Assembly: GCF_020171805.1 (NCBI RefSeq)
Contig: NZ_JAIVAF010000001.1
Location: forward strand, 186,001 to 250,000
DNA from: Guptibacillus algicola
GTDB taxonomy: Bacteria; Bacillota; Bacilli; Bacillales; Guptibacillaceae
Reading direction: 5' to 3'
DNA: 64,000 bases
Shown: one piece after another, positions 36,120 through 46,342 of the stretch
Layout of the letters: the number at the start of each line of letters is the position of its first letter
Position numbering within the stretch: position 1 is the stretch's first letter
Position numbers and translations under genes: made by a program
The notes under the pieces: generated by a model
Told to the model about the DNA's origin: nothing
What the model saw: the letters and a program-made list of their open reading frames with translations, nothing else
Database searches by the model: none

Positions 36120-36292
36120 TCCATCCACTCCTCATTTTATTATGTAGCTAATCTATCTATCTAGTAAATACTAACCACATAGTTACTAATCATAATAAAT
36201 TTTCAGCAATTATTCAAATCGAACTGAGTGTTTAGTACTATATACCCCGTTCTCATATCCCAGAAACCAGTCTCTTTTTTTATTGATGTAAT

Positions 36293-36328
36293 AACAAAAA
36301 AAGCAGGGATTTCCTTAAATCCCTGCTT
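36293..36328 (-). terminator. Terminator of the sigma/anti-sigma operon
   Basis: A 12-bp perfect stem (AAGCAGGGATTT / AAATCCCTGCTT) with loop CCTT has seven T in the minus-strand direction. Confidence 0.92.
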
Positions 36329-36340
36329 CACTATCATTCA

Positions 36341-37093
36341 TTACAATCCAGAGCTCATTACGACCTTTCCTTTAGGTGTCTTGCTTTCTGCGTTAGGTTC
36401 GAGGGTGATTGCTACAGCGGTCCAATCATGGTCCCCTTCGTAATTAATTTCGTAAGATACCGCGCCTTTTCCGTTCTCACCTGGAACAAAGGATCCCGCT
36501 CTATACGGCTTCTCACCTTCTAACAGCCATACCTGATAAACTTGATCATCCTGTACCCCTTCAAGATCGTCTGCTTGAACAACAAGATTCGTTTTACCGT
36601 TGTCAGAAACTAGAGCTGCAGCTCCCTTGGAAGTTGTACCTTCAGAAGGTGCTAGTTGAACAGCTTTCAGCAATGAAGAAACTTCTTCAGTTTCAGTCGT
36701 TGCCCCTTCATTCGAAATATACGTATATGCATTCCCAGCAAGAGATAGAAATAGTGCTGCAGCGAGTGCTGGTGCGATCCATTTAGGAGATCGCTTTGTT
36801 CTAAATCGATTCATCTCCGTTATTTTGGAATCATCATGATGAGCCACGGTTTCGCTTTCCGACTCTCCTTCAGACTCACTTTCAAATATGTTTTGAAGCA
36901 CTCGTTCTTTCATACCTGAAGGCGGCTCTTCTGGTGTCGAGAGATAAGGAAGGTCACTTGTTAAGTCTTCCAGCTCTTGTAACTCCTCTCTACAGTCTGA
37001 ACAAGATTCGAGGTGAGCCTCGAACAATTTTTTCTCTTCATCTGATAATGTTCCATTGAAATAGTCAAGTAGCTGATCACAATTATTTTTCAT
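36341..37093 (-). CDS. Anti-sigma factor (zinc-finger plus RskA-like domain)
   Basis: The 250-residue protein has an N-terminal ZAS domain (HLESCSDC, residues 27-34), a cytoplasmic linker rich in Glu/Ser, and a transmembrane helix near 109-127. The extracytoplasmic domain carries the anti-sigma-K (RskA) features DQVYQVWLLEGEKPYRAGSF and VAITLEPNAES. It should hold the adjacent sigma factor at the membrane and be released by proteolysis. Its start overlaps the sigma gene by 11 bp. Confidence 0.88.
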   Translation of the reverse strand: MKNNCDQLLDYFNGTLSDEEKKLFEAHLESCSDCREELQELEDLTSDLPYLSTPEEPPSGMKERVLQNIFESESEGESESETVAHHDDSKITEMNRFRTKRSPKWIAPALAAALFLSLAGNAYTYISNEGATTETEEVSSLLKAVQLAPSEGTTSKGAAALVSDNGKTNLVVQADDLEGVQDDQVYQVWLLEGEKPYRAGSFVPGENGKGAVSYEINYEGDHDWTAVAITLEPNAESKTPKGKVVMSSGL

Positions 37094-37649
37094 CTGAGAC
37101 CCCTCCTTTCTCAGCCAGATTGGATTTTAGATGCTTGAGTGCAAGTCGGATTCGGCCCTTTACAGTACCGAGCGGGAGGTCTATTTCTTGAGAAATCTTT
37201 TTGTGCGTCATTCCTTTAAAATAAAACATCTCTATGATCCTTTTTTGCTCCTCTTTCAACTTGGATACTGCCGCTCTTAGTACGATGCCTCTTTCTTTCC
37301 ACTCCACTTGGTCTTCTACAGATGCCTCATCACTATGAAGAGCGTCTCGCTCATCTAATTCAAAATCTGGTTCTCTTGATTGTTTTCGAAGTATGTCAAT
37401 AGCGGTATGACGAGTCATTGTTAAGATCCAGGAAGAGAATTTCCCCTTTTCTTCAGTGTATTTCGCCCGGCCTTTCCAGAGCTTGATGAACACTTCTTGT
37501 ATTACTTCTTCTGATAGCCCTTTATCTTTTACAATCCGATATGAAAAAGAATAGAGTAACTTTTCATATCGATCATAAAGTAGTTCAAGAGCTTCTTTGT
37601 CCTTTGCTTGAACCCTTTCATAAAGGGCAGCATCGTTCAGTTCTCTCAT
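37083..37649 (-). CDS. ECF-type RNA polymerase sigma factor (SigK/RskA class)
   Basis: The 188-residue sigma-70 family protein has region 2 (ELLYDRYEKLLYSFSYRIV, EVIQEVFIKLWK) and region 4 (LKEEQKRIIEMFYFKGMTHK, LPLGTVKGRIRLALKHL). It lacks regions 1 and 3. The neighbouring RskA-type anti-sigma puts it in the SigK-like ECF group found in many Bacillaceae. The inducing signal is unknown. A clear SD (AAGGAG) precedes the ATG. Confidence 0.9.
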   Translation of the reverse strand: MRELNDAALYERVQAKDKEALELLYDRYEKLLYSFSYRIVKDKGLSEEVIQEVFIKLWKGRAKYTEEKGKFSSWILTMTRHTAIDILRKQSREPDFELDERDALHSDEASVEDQVEWKERGIVLRAAVSKLKEEQKRIIEMFYFKGMTHKKISQEIDLPLGTVKGRIRLALKHLKSNLAEKGGVSDEK

Positions 37650-38751
<1,102 letters not shown>

Positions 38752-38783
38752 AGTTCTAACAATTTATAGAATCAACCTTCACT

Positions 38784-38817
38784 AAAGAAGACAGCGATTT
38801 TTCGCTGTCTTCTTTCT
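38784..38817. terminator. Terminator between fabL and the CdsA-like gene
   Basis: A 13-bp stem (AAGAAGACAGCGA / TCGCTGTCTTCTT) with loop TTTT lies between convergent genes. Confidence 0.9.
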
Positions 38818-39731
38818 TACATAAAATCAAAAAAGTATCTGACCACGTGGAGAAATACCGGTGAGGTGTAGGCTAAACTATCAACACGACTAAGATAACT
38901 CTCTTTGAGGTCATATTGTTTTACTCCGTCTCCAATGAGCAGATCCCTCTTTAATACTGATATGGTCAAACTACCTAGTCCTCCTGCAATACTGATTAAT
39001 ACCCCAGCTAGTAAGCCAAACGTAGAATCGAATGGAGTTAAGTAAGAATACGTAAAATAAGCTGTTGCTGAAGTTAAGACGAGTGATCCTATTACCCCTT
39101 CAACAGTAATGTATGAATTGGAAGACGGTACAATTTTTCTTTTACCTACATAAACTGAAATCAAATATTGGGCTACATCATTCACTTGAGTAAGGAGTAC
39201 GAGAAAGAGGACTAAATTCGCTCCATATTCAGGACTCGCAACTTGGAAATAAGCTAGGTGACTCAAACCAAAGACCATCAGCATTAGCCCCCACTGTGTT
39301 GAGCTAACCGACCTCAAGAATCCTACTGTTCCTTTACCGATTATTCGGGGTAATGGCAGAAGCAGAAAGACATAAACTGGAATAAATACAATAAACATGC
39401 CATACCACTCGATTAATATCCAGTAGAATTGTACCGGTATAACGATGTAAGCCCACAAGAAGATCCTTCGATCTGCCTTTCTTGTTCTCATCATGGAAAA
39501 ATATTCTTTTAGCGCAAAAAAACATAAGAACATTAGCGATAGTAAAGACACGATTGGGTTAAATAAGGTTGCAAAACAAAACACCACAAACATGCCCCAC
39601 CATGTTTTGATCCTAGCTTGCAACACAGAAAAATCTTTGTGAGGATAATTTCTTTTTGTAATTAGAAACAGCCCGTGGGCTATGGAAAGAATTACTAGTA
39701 TAATAGATAATGTCCAAATTGTGCTTTGCAG
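38817..39731 (-). CDS. CdsA-like phosphatidate cytidylyltransferase family membrane protein
   Basis: The protein has about eight transmembrane helices and the CdsA-type features QVNDVAQYLISVYVGKRK and a C-terminal LKRDLLIGDGVKQYDLKESY (D-x-x-K-x-x-D-like) then SRVDSL. CDP-diacylglycerol formation is the family reaction, and this is a divergent paralogue group. The first canonical start (GTG 39626) lacks an SD and would drop a hydrophobic helix (WTLSIILVILSIAHGLFLI) encoded in frame upstream. The longest plausible reading begins at CTG (39729-39731) after AGAAAGG. The N-terminus is uncertain; the stop is sure. Confidence 0.65.
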   Translation of the reverse strand: MQSTIWTLSIILVILSIAHGLFLITKRNYPHKDFSVLQARIKTWWGMFVVFCFATLFNPIVSLLSLMFLCFFALKEYFSMMRTRKADRRIFLWAYIVIPVQFYWILIEWYGMFIVFIPVYVFLLLPLPRIIGKGTVGFLRSVSSTQWGLMLMVFGLSHLAYFQVASPEYGANLVLFLVLLTQVNDVAQYLISVYVGKRKIVPSSNSYITVEGVIGSLVLTSATAYFTYSYLTPFDSTFGLLAGVLISIAGGLGSLTISVLKRDLLIGDGVKQYDLKESYLSRVDSLAYTSPVFLHVVRYFFDFM

Positions 39732-39788
39732 GTAGAATCAACCTTTCTCTGAACGCCATTAATATTTTTGATAGATTGGGAGGACGTT

Positions 39789-40343
39789 ATGGATCAAACA
39801 GTCTATATCCTATTATCCGATACTGGCACTTTATTTACTAAATCGATAAAAAAGTACACGAAAGCTCCCTATAACCACGCTTCACTAGCGTTTGATATCG
39901 AGCTTAGAGATATGTATAGCTTCGGTCGTAAAAACCCTAATAATCCACTTTATGGAGGTTTTGTCAAAGAAGACGTGCTGACCGGCACGTACAGCAAGTA
40001 CCCTCAAACAACATGCGTCATCTACGGTCTTCTTGTAACTGAAAGAGAAGTTACAAAAATGAAACGAGTTTTAGAAATTTTTATTAAGAACAAACAAAAG
40101 TTTCTGTACAATATCCTCGGAGTATTAGGGGTTTCGATTAATGAACCTGTGGAATTTAGCAACTCCTACTTCTGTTCTCAATTTGTTGCTGAAGTGTTAG
40201 AGCGCTCAGGAATTACCTTATGGAATAAGCTACCTGCTCTGATTACTCCCGAGGACTTTAGAAATAGTGACAGATTAAACCTCGTGTATGAAGGAAGACT
40301 TTTGGAATATCCACCAATCAAGGAGCGTAACACAAATCAATAA
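39789..40343 (+). CDS. YiiX/permuted NlpC-P60-like putative cysteine hydrolase
   Basis: The 184-residue protein (ATG with GGGAGG 5 bases upstream) has the circularly permuted papain-fold pattern: a histidine in YNHASLAFD (about 31-39) precedes the cysteine in NSYFCSQFVAEVLERSG (about 122-138). Relatives such as YiiX hydrolyse amide or thioester bonds, sometimes on peptidoglycan or lipids. There is no signal peptide. It is divergent from the CdsA-like gene. The substrate is unknown. Confidence 0.65.
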   Translation: MDQTVYILLSDTGTLFTKSIKKYTKAPYNHASLAFDIELRDMYSFGRKNPNNPLYGGFVKEDVLTGTYSKYPQTTCVIYGLLVTEREVTKMKRVLEIFIKNKQKFLYNILGVLGVSINEPVEFSNSYFCSQFVAEVLERSGITLWNKLPALITPEDFRNSDRLNLVYEGRLLEYPPIKERNTNQ

Positions 40344-40390
40344 TATCACTCGTGTTTGTTAGATGGTACAACATTTACAATATTAGCCAC

Positions 40391-40434
40391 AAAAAAAACC
40401 CGAACGCGATTTCTTTATGAACTCGGTTCGGGTC
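40391..40434 (-). terminator. Terminator of ppaC
   Basis: ACCCGAAC pairs with GTTCGGGT around a longer loop, followed on the minus strand by eight T. Confidence 0.8.
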
Positions 40435-40444
40435 TTGCTATTAT

Positions 40445-41374
40445 TTATGATTGAAATGTTTCTGTTAAAGCTGGAATGATTTGTTTCTTTCTAGACACGA
40501 CACCTTCAAGAACCGCAAGTCTGTTGATTAGTTCCACATCGAATGCTTTTTCAACATTCTCAGCATGCTTACCTAGCGCTAATACGGTTGAATTGTTATT
40601 TAGAATATCCGTTACAACAAGTAAGAATAAATCAAGATCTTTCTCTTCGATCGTCTTATTGATTTCTTCTTCAACCGTATCCTGACGAGAAAGAACATCT
40701 AGAGGATCAACCACGTTTACCTGTGCTACCTCTACCTTTGCTTGACCCATACCGAATTCTTTTGCATCTAGTCCGATTAGCTCAGAAGGCGTTTTACTGC
40801 TCATGTCTGCACCAGCTTTTAGCATTTCAAGCCCATAATCTTCTGCTTGTACGCCTGCGATCTCAGCCAACTCTTGAGCTGCTGCAACGTCTTCCTCTGT
40901 GCATGTTGGAGATTTAAACAGAAGAGAATCAGAAATGATAGCAGACAGCATAAGTCCTGCGATGTTTTTGTCGATTTGTACGTTATTCTCTTTGTAGAGT
41001 TTCTTTAAGATTGTAGCTGTACAACCAACAGGCTCAGCTCTGTAATAGACTGGGTCAGCTGTTTCAAAATTAGCAATCCGGTGATGGTCAATGACTTCAA
41101 GCACGCGGACTTTATCAATATCCTCAACACTTTGTTGACGTTCATTATGATCAACTAGGATTACGCTCTTCGTTTCATTTGCTACAGTTTGAACCATACG
41201 CGGTGCTTCCACATTAAATTTATCTAATGCATATTGGGTTTCAGCATTTACTGCACCAAGACGAACAGGTTCAACATCCATGCCTAGCTTTCTCTTTAGA
41301 TCTGCGTATACAAGGGCAGATGTAATCGTGTCTGTATCTGGGTTTTTATGCCCGAAAATCAATACTTTTTCCAT
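40445..41374 (-). CDS. ppaC: Manganese-dependent inorganic pyrophosphatase
   Basis: PpaC hydrolyses pyrophosphate to phosphate and pulls biosynthetic reactions forward. The 309-residue DHH-family protein shows [10 protein letters not shown] (7-16, metal-binding His and Asp), VDHNE, the DHH-type VIDHHRI and the C-terminal DHHA2 domain with SRKKQIIP near the end. Length and motifs agree with B. subtilis PpaC (YybQ). Confidence 0.95.
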   Translation of the reverse strand: MEKVLIFGHKNPDTDTITSALVYADLKRKLGMDVEPVRLGAVNAETQYALDKFNVEAPRMVQTVANETKSVILVDHNERQQSVEDIDKVRVLEVIDHHRIANFETADPVYYRAEPVGCTATILKKLYKENNVQIDKNIAGLMLSAIISDSLLFKSPTCTEEDVAAAQELAEIAGVQAEDYGLEMLKAGADMSSKTPSELIGLDAKEFGMGQAKVEVAQVNVVDPLDVLSRQDTVEEEINKTIEEKDLDLFLLVVTDILNNNSTVLALGKHAENVEKAFDVELINRLAVLEGVVSRKKQIIPALTETFQS

Positions 41375-41499
41375 TGTTAGACTCCTTTAGTTAAAGAATT
41401 TATGTACTCATTACATATTGTAAAGATGTAAACTCCTAAACTCAACATCAATTTACTTAACTAGAATACCTTGATTACCCTCCTATTAAACATAAGGTA

Positions 41500-41532
41500 A
41501 AAAAAGAACCGATCCTCTTCAGAGAAGATCGG
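41500..41532 (-). terminator. Terminator of the SDR gene
   Basis: CCGAT and CTTC pair with GAAG and ATCGG with a three-base bulge. A run of T follows on the minus strand. Confidence 0.75.
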
Positions 41533-41539
41533 CGATTCC

Positions 41540-42184
41540 TTACAAGCTCCGTAGAGCCTCTCCAACAGGAGTTTCTCCTGAAATTAAGTCAAAAGCTCGA
41601 TTAAACACATTTTGAGTGGTTAGTGATTCAACAACTACTTGAGCTACATCTTCACGTGGTACAGATCCTCGATCAAGTTTCTCACCGACTGCTACATTTC
41701 CCGTTCCTTCATCATTTAAAAGACCACCTGGTCTTACGATTGTATATGACAGGGAACTTGCTTCTAATGCTTTATCTGCGTAGTGTTTAGCAGCATAGTA
41801 AGGAAGAAGAGCTTCGTTCCAGTTTTCTCTATTATTAGCTTGGAATGCACTCACCATAACGTACCTTTTTAAACCTAATCTTTCTGAAGCTTCAACTGTT
41901 TTCACAGCTCCATCAAGATCTACTAAAAGCGTTTTATCAGGACCAGTTTTCCCACCAGATCCAGCCGTGAAAATGACTGCATCGCTTCCAGTCATTGCTT
42001 CTGCAATCTCGTCAACAGAATCCTCTAAGCTTGCTACAACTGATTCAACACCTTGCTTAAGAAAAGTGTTAGCTTGTTCTTCTTTCCGAACCATCGCTTT
42101 CACAGTATGTTCTTCACTATTTTGCAGGAGATTAACAACTTTTTGACCGATTTGGCCATTAGCTCCAATAACGAGTACGTTCAT
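41540..42184 (-). CDS. NAD(P)-binding atypical SDR (YhfK-like)
   Basis: The 214-residue protein has the glycine motif VIGANGQIGQKVV (5-17), a central ITFAGS-like strand (VIFTAGSGGKTG) and YYAAKHYADKAL with the Tyr-x3-Lys pair. It belongs to the NmrA-like/SDR_a5 group (B. subtilis YhfK, YwnB). Such proteins bind NAD(P) and may act as redox sensors or reductases. It lies 59 bp after the MFS gene in the same direction. Confidence 0.8.
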   Translation of the reverse strand: MNVLVIGANGQIGQKVVNLLQNSEEHTVKAMVRKEEQANTFLKQGVESVVASLEDSVDEIAEAMTGSDAVIFTAGSGGKTGPDKTLLVDLDGAVKTVEASERLGLKRYVMVSAFQANNRENWNEALLPYYAAKHYADKALEASSLSYTIVRPGGLLNDEGTGNVAVGEKLDRGSVPREDVAQVVVESLTTQNVFNRAFDLISGETPVGEALRSL

Positions 42185-42243
42185 TGTGATGCTCCTTTCG
42201 CATTTAATATGGCTATTATTCCATATTGATCGATCAGCATCAA

Positions 42244-43419
42244 TTAACCTGCTTTTTGATTAGAAAAGGACATGACACTTTTGTTCTTACCTTTCATTGA
42301 GAGAAGAGAAGTTACTAGAGCCAAAATAATGAAAACTCCCCCAACTGTTGCATTCATATCGACGGTACTTCTTTCAATCACAAACGCTCCTACTGTAGAC
42401 CCTAGAGCGATACCTAGATGAAGTGCCGAGTTATTTAAACTCTGCTGGATATCAGATGATTCTGGTGCAATTTCAATTAGATAGCTTTGCTGCGCTGGTG
42501 TAATCCCCCAACTAAGCATACTCCAGACTACCATTACGACTAGAAACAACGGAAACGCAAACGTTGTAAACGGAATAAGAAACATTGAAATCCCGAATAT
42601 TACGATAGAGGTTAAGATCGTAGGTTTTGTCCCGAACCTGTCTGACGCAACGCCACCTAATCCGCCTCCTGCTACTGCAGCGATTCCGAATATTAAATAT
42701 ACGATACTGACCCACGTTCCAGTTAATCCCAGCGACGTCTTTAAGAAAGGTGTTAAATATCCATAAAGCGTTAGGTGGCCTGTCAAGAACAAGAAAGAAG
42801 TTAACTGTGCAGTGAACACTCTTCTATTCTTTAACGTTAATAACTGCTTTCTCATAGGAATAGCAGGTTTTGGTTGAATACTTTCCATGAAGAAGTAAAC
42901 ACCTGCAATCGATAATAGCGTTAAGATAATGATTAAAACGAAAGGCGCCTTCCAACCAAATGCATTTCCTAGCATTAATCCAATTGGAACCCCAAGAACT
43001 AAAGAAGCACTTATGCCCATGAATACAACGCCGATCGCACGTGCTCTATATTTACTTTCTACTATATTTGATGCAATCGTTACACACAGTACAACGAGTA
43101 AGGAGCCACTTGCTGCTGATATAATCCTTGCGATCATTAAGACAGTGAACGTGTTACTCATCACAGCTAACAAGTTCCCTAGTAAAAATACGACTAGCGA
43201 GAAAATCGTCAGTTTTTTTCGTTCTATTTTGGATGTTAAGGATAATAGGACCGGAGCCGCGAGTGCGAATACGATTGAAAATATGCTGATCAAAAGTCCC
43301 GTCTTTCCAAGACTCGTATTCAAATCTTCTGCGACAAGGTCAAGAATACCCCCAATTATTAACTCTACCATCCCAACAACAAAGGAAACGATCGTTAATA
43401 AATACACTCTTTTATTCAT
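42244..43419 (-). CDS. MFS transporter, DHA1 family
   Basis: The 391-residue carrier has twelve hydrophobic helices and the MFS loop 2-3 motif (GLLISIFSIVFALAAPVL followed by a basic loop SKIERKK). Another basic motif lies between helices 8 and 9 (GGVASDRFGTKP). It resembles the AraJ/YdhL/PbuE-type efflux group. The substrate is unknown. A TrmB-type regulator is encoded divergently 136 bp away, which suggests inducible export. Confidence 0.85.
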   Translation of the reverse strand: MNKRVYLLTIVSFVVGMVELIIGGILDLVAEDLNTSLGKTGLLISIFSIVFALAAPVLLSLTSKIERKKLTIFSLVVFLLGNLLAVMSNTFTVLMIARIISAASGSLLVVLCVTIASNIVESKYRARAIGVVFMGISASLVLGVPIGLMLGNAFGWKAPFVLIIILTLLSIAGVYFFMESIQPKPAIPMRKQLLTLKNRRVFTAQLTSFLFLTGHLTLYGYLTPFLKTSLGLTGTWVSIVYLIFGIAAVAGGGLGGVASDRFGTKPTILTSIVIFGISMFLIPFTTFAFPLFLVVMVVWSMLSWGITPAQQSYLIEIAPESSDIQQSLNNSALHLGIALGSTVGAFVIERSTVDMNATVGGVFIILALVTSLLSMKGKNKSVMSFSNQKAG

Positions 43420-43555
43420 TTTATTCCGCCTCTTTTCATTAGGTTACCACTAAAAGGGTAACTTTTTGAAAATAAAAAGGCAACAGTGAATTTAAGGAAT
43501 TTTTTCTGGTATGCTAAGATGAAGAAAAGAGACGTTAACAAGGAGAGCAAATACC

Positions 43556-44314
43556 ATGTTGCAGCAGTTTGGGTTCACTCAGTACGAAAGCCAGATTTAT
43601 GAAGCCTTGATTACAACAGATGAAGCACTAGATGCTTCTGCGATCGTTAAGCAATCAGGGGTTCCTCGATCCAAAGTATACGAAGTTCTATACAAAATGG
43701 GAGAAAAAGGTATGGTGTTGGAATCTACAGTAGAGAAAAAAAGATTGTACAGACCACTCCCTCTAAACTCGGCTATCGAAAAATTACGTCGTGACTTTGA
43801 CCGAAATATAGATCAATTAAAATCATTTGAAGCCAGGAAAAAACCATTAGATGATCGTGTGTGGAGTCTAAAAGATAACCAATCTATCAATTCTCTTGTT
43901 GCAGACCTTCTTCAAAACGCTACCTGTTCGATTGTTTTCTCTGGTTGGTCAGATGACCTATCCCAGCACCTCTCAACAATTGAAGAAAAACAAGCGAATG
44001 GAATCTCCGTTGAACTTCATTCGATTGGAGAACTAGAAGCTACCATCGACAATGTAACCACTTTGATTCCAGACGTTCAGCATAAAGCCTTACAAAGAAG
44101 CCGAATTCTAATCATCGATAATAAAGAACTCCTTTTCGCAGGGTACGAAGAGTCAGGATGGCAAGCTATCCATACAAGCTCTCGCCCGCTTGTAACATTT
44201 TTCACTGAATTCTTCTACCATGATGTTGCTCTTACTGAAATTACTCGTAAGTTTGGCACCGTAATGATGGAAGATGATCGCATCAAAGACATTTTAATGA
44301 AACTAAGATACTGA
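43556..44314 (+). CDS. TrmB family transcriptional regulator
   Basis: The 252-residue protein begins with the TrmB winged helix (FGFTQYESQIYEALITTDE ... SGVPRSKVYEVLYKMGEKG), then a coiled segment and the C-terminal effector-binding domain (from about 100). SD AAGGAGAG precedes the ATG. TrmB proteins are best known from archaea as sugar-responsive regulators. The divergent MFS gene is the likely target (inference from layout). Confidence 0.88.
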   Translation: MLQQFGFTQYESQIYEALITTDEALDASAIVKQSGVPRSKVYEVLYKMGEKGMVLESTVEKKRLYRPLPLNSAIEKLRRDFDRNIDQLKSFEARKKPLDDRVWSLKDNQSINSLVADLLQNATCSIVFSGWSDDLSQHLSTIEEKQANGISVELHSIGELEATIDNVTTLIPDVQHKALQRSRILIIDNKELLFAGYEESGWQAIHTSSRPLVTFFTEFFYHDVALTEITRKFGTVMMEDDRIKDILMKLRY

Positions 44315-44330
44315 TTAGGTAACGACAAAA

Positions 44331-44356
44331 AAAGCATGCCACCTGGCATGCTTTAT
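44331..44356 (+). terminator. Terminator of the TrmB gene
   Basis: A 10-bp stem (AAAGCATGCC / GGCATGCTTT) with loop ACCT ends in TTTATTA. Confidence 0.8.
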
Positions 44357-44375
44357 TAGATCTCTCTATCTTAAC

Positions 44376-44660
44376 TCACGTTCTCACTTCGAGCGTTTTC
44401 TCTATTTCTTCGCGTAAAATGGCCATTCCTTCGGGACTAAGTATGATACTTCCATTACCAAAATACTTATTTTCGTTCAATACTTCTCCAGTTATCATAC
44501 AAGCCATTTCCGGTTGGTACTTCTTTAATACTATTCGATCTTCGCTAGTGAATATTTCCATAGGATCTTTCACCTGGATATCAAGTGTGCGTCGTAGTTC
44601 TTTTGGAATGACGATACGGCCCAGTTCATCAATTTTTCTTACGACACCTGTGCTCTTCAA
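44376..44660 (-). CDS. AbrB family transition-state regulator
   Basis: The 94-residue protein starts at TTG (AGGAG 8 bases upstream); the GTG three codons earlier overlaps the SD. The N-terminal swapped-hairpin domain KSTGVVRKIDELGRIVIPKELRRTL is highly like AbrB and Abh, and the C-terminal dimerisation half contains MACMITGEVLNEN. AbrB represses post-exponential genes such as extracellular proteases and biofilm genes. Whether this is AbrB itself or the Abh/SpoVT-like paralogue cannot be decided here. Confidence 0.88.
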   Translation of the reverse strand: MKSTGVVRKIDELGRIVIPKELRRTLDIQVKDPMEIFTSEDRIVLKKYQPEMACMITGEVLNENKYFGNGSIILSPEGMAILREEIEKTLEVRT

Positions 44661-44816
44661 ACTGATCACTCCTTCTTTTTAACGAACGAATACGTTCTTT
44701 ATTTAATTTTAATAGTTTAGTTGGAAACTAGCAAGTAAAATGCTAATTTTTTTATAATTTTCCAAAATTATTCTAATGAACCCAAAAAGCACAAACTAGA
44801 TGAAAAAGTAACACAG

Positions 44817-44848
44817 TCAAAAAAAACCGCCCGGATATACCGGACGGT
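44817..44848 (-). terminator. Terminator of nucleotidyltransferase gene
   Basis: ACCGCCCGG pairs with CCGGACGGT (one mismatch) around ATATA, followed on the minus strand by a run of T. Confidence 0.85.
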
Positions 44849-44917
44849 TAAAAGGGGGAATTTTTAAGCTAGTATGAAGTTACCCCGCTTGTAACCAATC
44901 TAAACCTCTTTCTTAAA

Positions 44918-45631
44918 TTATTTTTTTCCGATTGAAAAGCCTTCAAACAAACGCCCGCCATAAGGCTCAATCTGTTGTTCTACAAAGCGGATAACGTCAT
45001 CCTTCATCCCAGTTTGAAAATAACGATCAAAGACTCTTTCAAACTCTCTAGCTAACTCACTATCATAATTCTTAAGCGATCGGATAATCCATTTTGAAGA
45101 TCCGGTCCACTGCCCATTCATCCTTAGTATAAATTCATGCAGGTGTTCTAAAAGCGCTAAAGCACAGCACATTTCTTCACCCCTATCGTAAGCTCCAATG
45201 AAATCATCCAGGACATCCGTTAAAAAATAGCGCTTTAAACGCACCGTTTCTTCGTCCCATTGTATAGGACCTGCCTTAAGTATGGCGTTGGCTTCATCTT
45301 TTAACACCTTAGACTTACCTTTATCCATGAGCACGAGTCCTTCTGAAACCATTCGAGGCATCGAAGGTTTTCCTCGCTCGCAATCACTACTATAGAAAGA
45401 TTGATAGCTATGTAAGTTATGTACATACATTTCCACTGGCCAATTCTTATAGTAAAAGCTTTCTCGATAAGAGCTTTGAACAGATGAATCGAATATAACA
45501 ATATCTAGATCTGATGTTTTTGTTCCTTCTCCTCTTACGATGCTCCCAGCAAGCAGTGCTGTTTCACACTGTGGGAAACGGATATTAACAAGCACTTTTG
45601 CATCCTGTTTGGCAAGTTCTAATCTAGTCAT
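44918..45631 (-). CDS. Nucleotidyltransferase-domain protein
   Basis: The 237-residue protein has the Pol-beta-type nucleotidyltransferase motif LAGSIVRGEGTKTSDLDIVIF (about 26-46; GS then two Asp separated by one residue), followed by a helical C-terminal domain. The layout resembles aminoglycoside nucleotidyltransferases and related housekeeping enzymes of Bacillus. I cannot assign an acceptor, and resistance should not be assumed. Confidence 0.75.
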   Translation of the reverse strand: MTRLELAKQDAKVLVNIRFPQCETALLAGSIVRGEGTKTSDLDIVIFDSSVQSSYRESFYYKNWPVEMYVHNLHSYQSFYSSDCERGKPSMPRMVSEGLVLMDKGKSKVLKDEANAILKAGPIQWDEETVRLKRYFLTDVLDDFIGAYDRGEEMCCALALLEHLHEFILRMNGQWTGSSKWIIRSLKNYDSELAREFERVFDRYFQTGMKDDVIRFVEQQIEPYGGRLFEGFSIGKK

Positions 45632-45831
45632 GGTTACCTCTCACCTTTTTACATTTAGTTTACATTGAAAAGGGAAATAATCATATCTTCCTTATTGATA
45701 AACATTCTGATACACTTTTATAGTACTAGATCAAGGGATCGAGGGGCATCATCATCCTTACCTTCAACGTATAATAAATGATTAATTGTTCAGACTTACA
45801 ATACAAATGAATGATATTAACAGGAGGCACT

Positions 45832-46293
45832 ATGCTAACTTTTGAAGAAAAGCTACACATTATAGAAACAACGTTCCCTGAATTAACACGGAAAGATGTT
45901 TCGATGGGAAGAGTCAACTTCCATTATGAAGAAAGTGTTATGGATAAGAAGAACGTTGTGTACCATCTCCATCCAAATGGGAACGGCTTTGTATATGCAG
46001 AACTACTTGAAGAATACCCTGTCGATGATAGAGGAATGGTCAACATTCGTGACTTCTCGAGTAACGACCTACGAAAAATTGTTGGAGAGGCGATTCACTC
46101 TCTCTCTGTTTTACCAGGAGAAGACATCGAAGAAGAAATTTGGATGAACGAAGAAAACCAAACGCTTCACCTCGAATACGAGCCTGAGCTTGAGCTATGG
46201 AATGTTTATGCAGGTGACATGCTTGACGGAACGTTCCCATCTTATAATGAAGCAATTCAATACCTTGACGAAGAAGGATTCATTCGTCAATAA
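45832..46293 (+). CDS. Conserved hypothetical protein, 153 residues
   Basis: I do not recognise the family. The start is the ATG after AGGAGG (4-base spacer). The protein is soluble and acidic, with alternating beta segments (VSMGRVNFHYEES, VVYHLHPNGNGFVYAELL, LHLEYEPELELWNVYAGD) and ends with a helix (SYNEAIQYLDEEGFI). It stands alone with a strong terminator and could be a small regulatory or immunity-type protein; there is no direct evidence. Confidence 0.7.
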   Translation: MLTFEEKLHIIETTFPELTRKDVSMGRVNFHYEESVMDKKNVVYHLHPNGNGFVYAELLEEYPVDDRGMVNIRDFSSNDLRKIVGEAIHSLSVLPGEDIEEEIWMNEENQTLHLEYEPELELWNVYAGDMLDGTFPSYNEAIQYLDEEGFIRQ

Positions 46294-46295
46294 GG

Positions 46296-46327
46296 AAAAC
46301 CCCTCCGCATGACCGCGGAGGGGTTTT
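46296..46327. terminator. Bidirectional terminator
   Basis: A 13-bp perfect stem (AAAACCCCTCCGC / GCGGAGGGGTTTT) with loop ATGACC serves the convergent hypothetical and SLC13 genes. Confidence 0.92.
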
Positions 46328-46342
46328 ACATTTCAGCTAAAG

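Noticed and set aside
44918-45631. Aminoglycoside resistance gene
   Set aside because: The nucleotidyltransferase core is present, but the rest is too generic to claim drug resistance.
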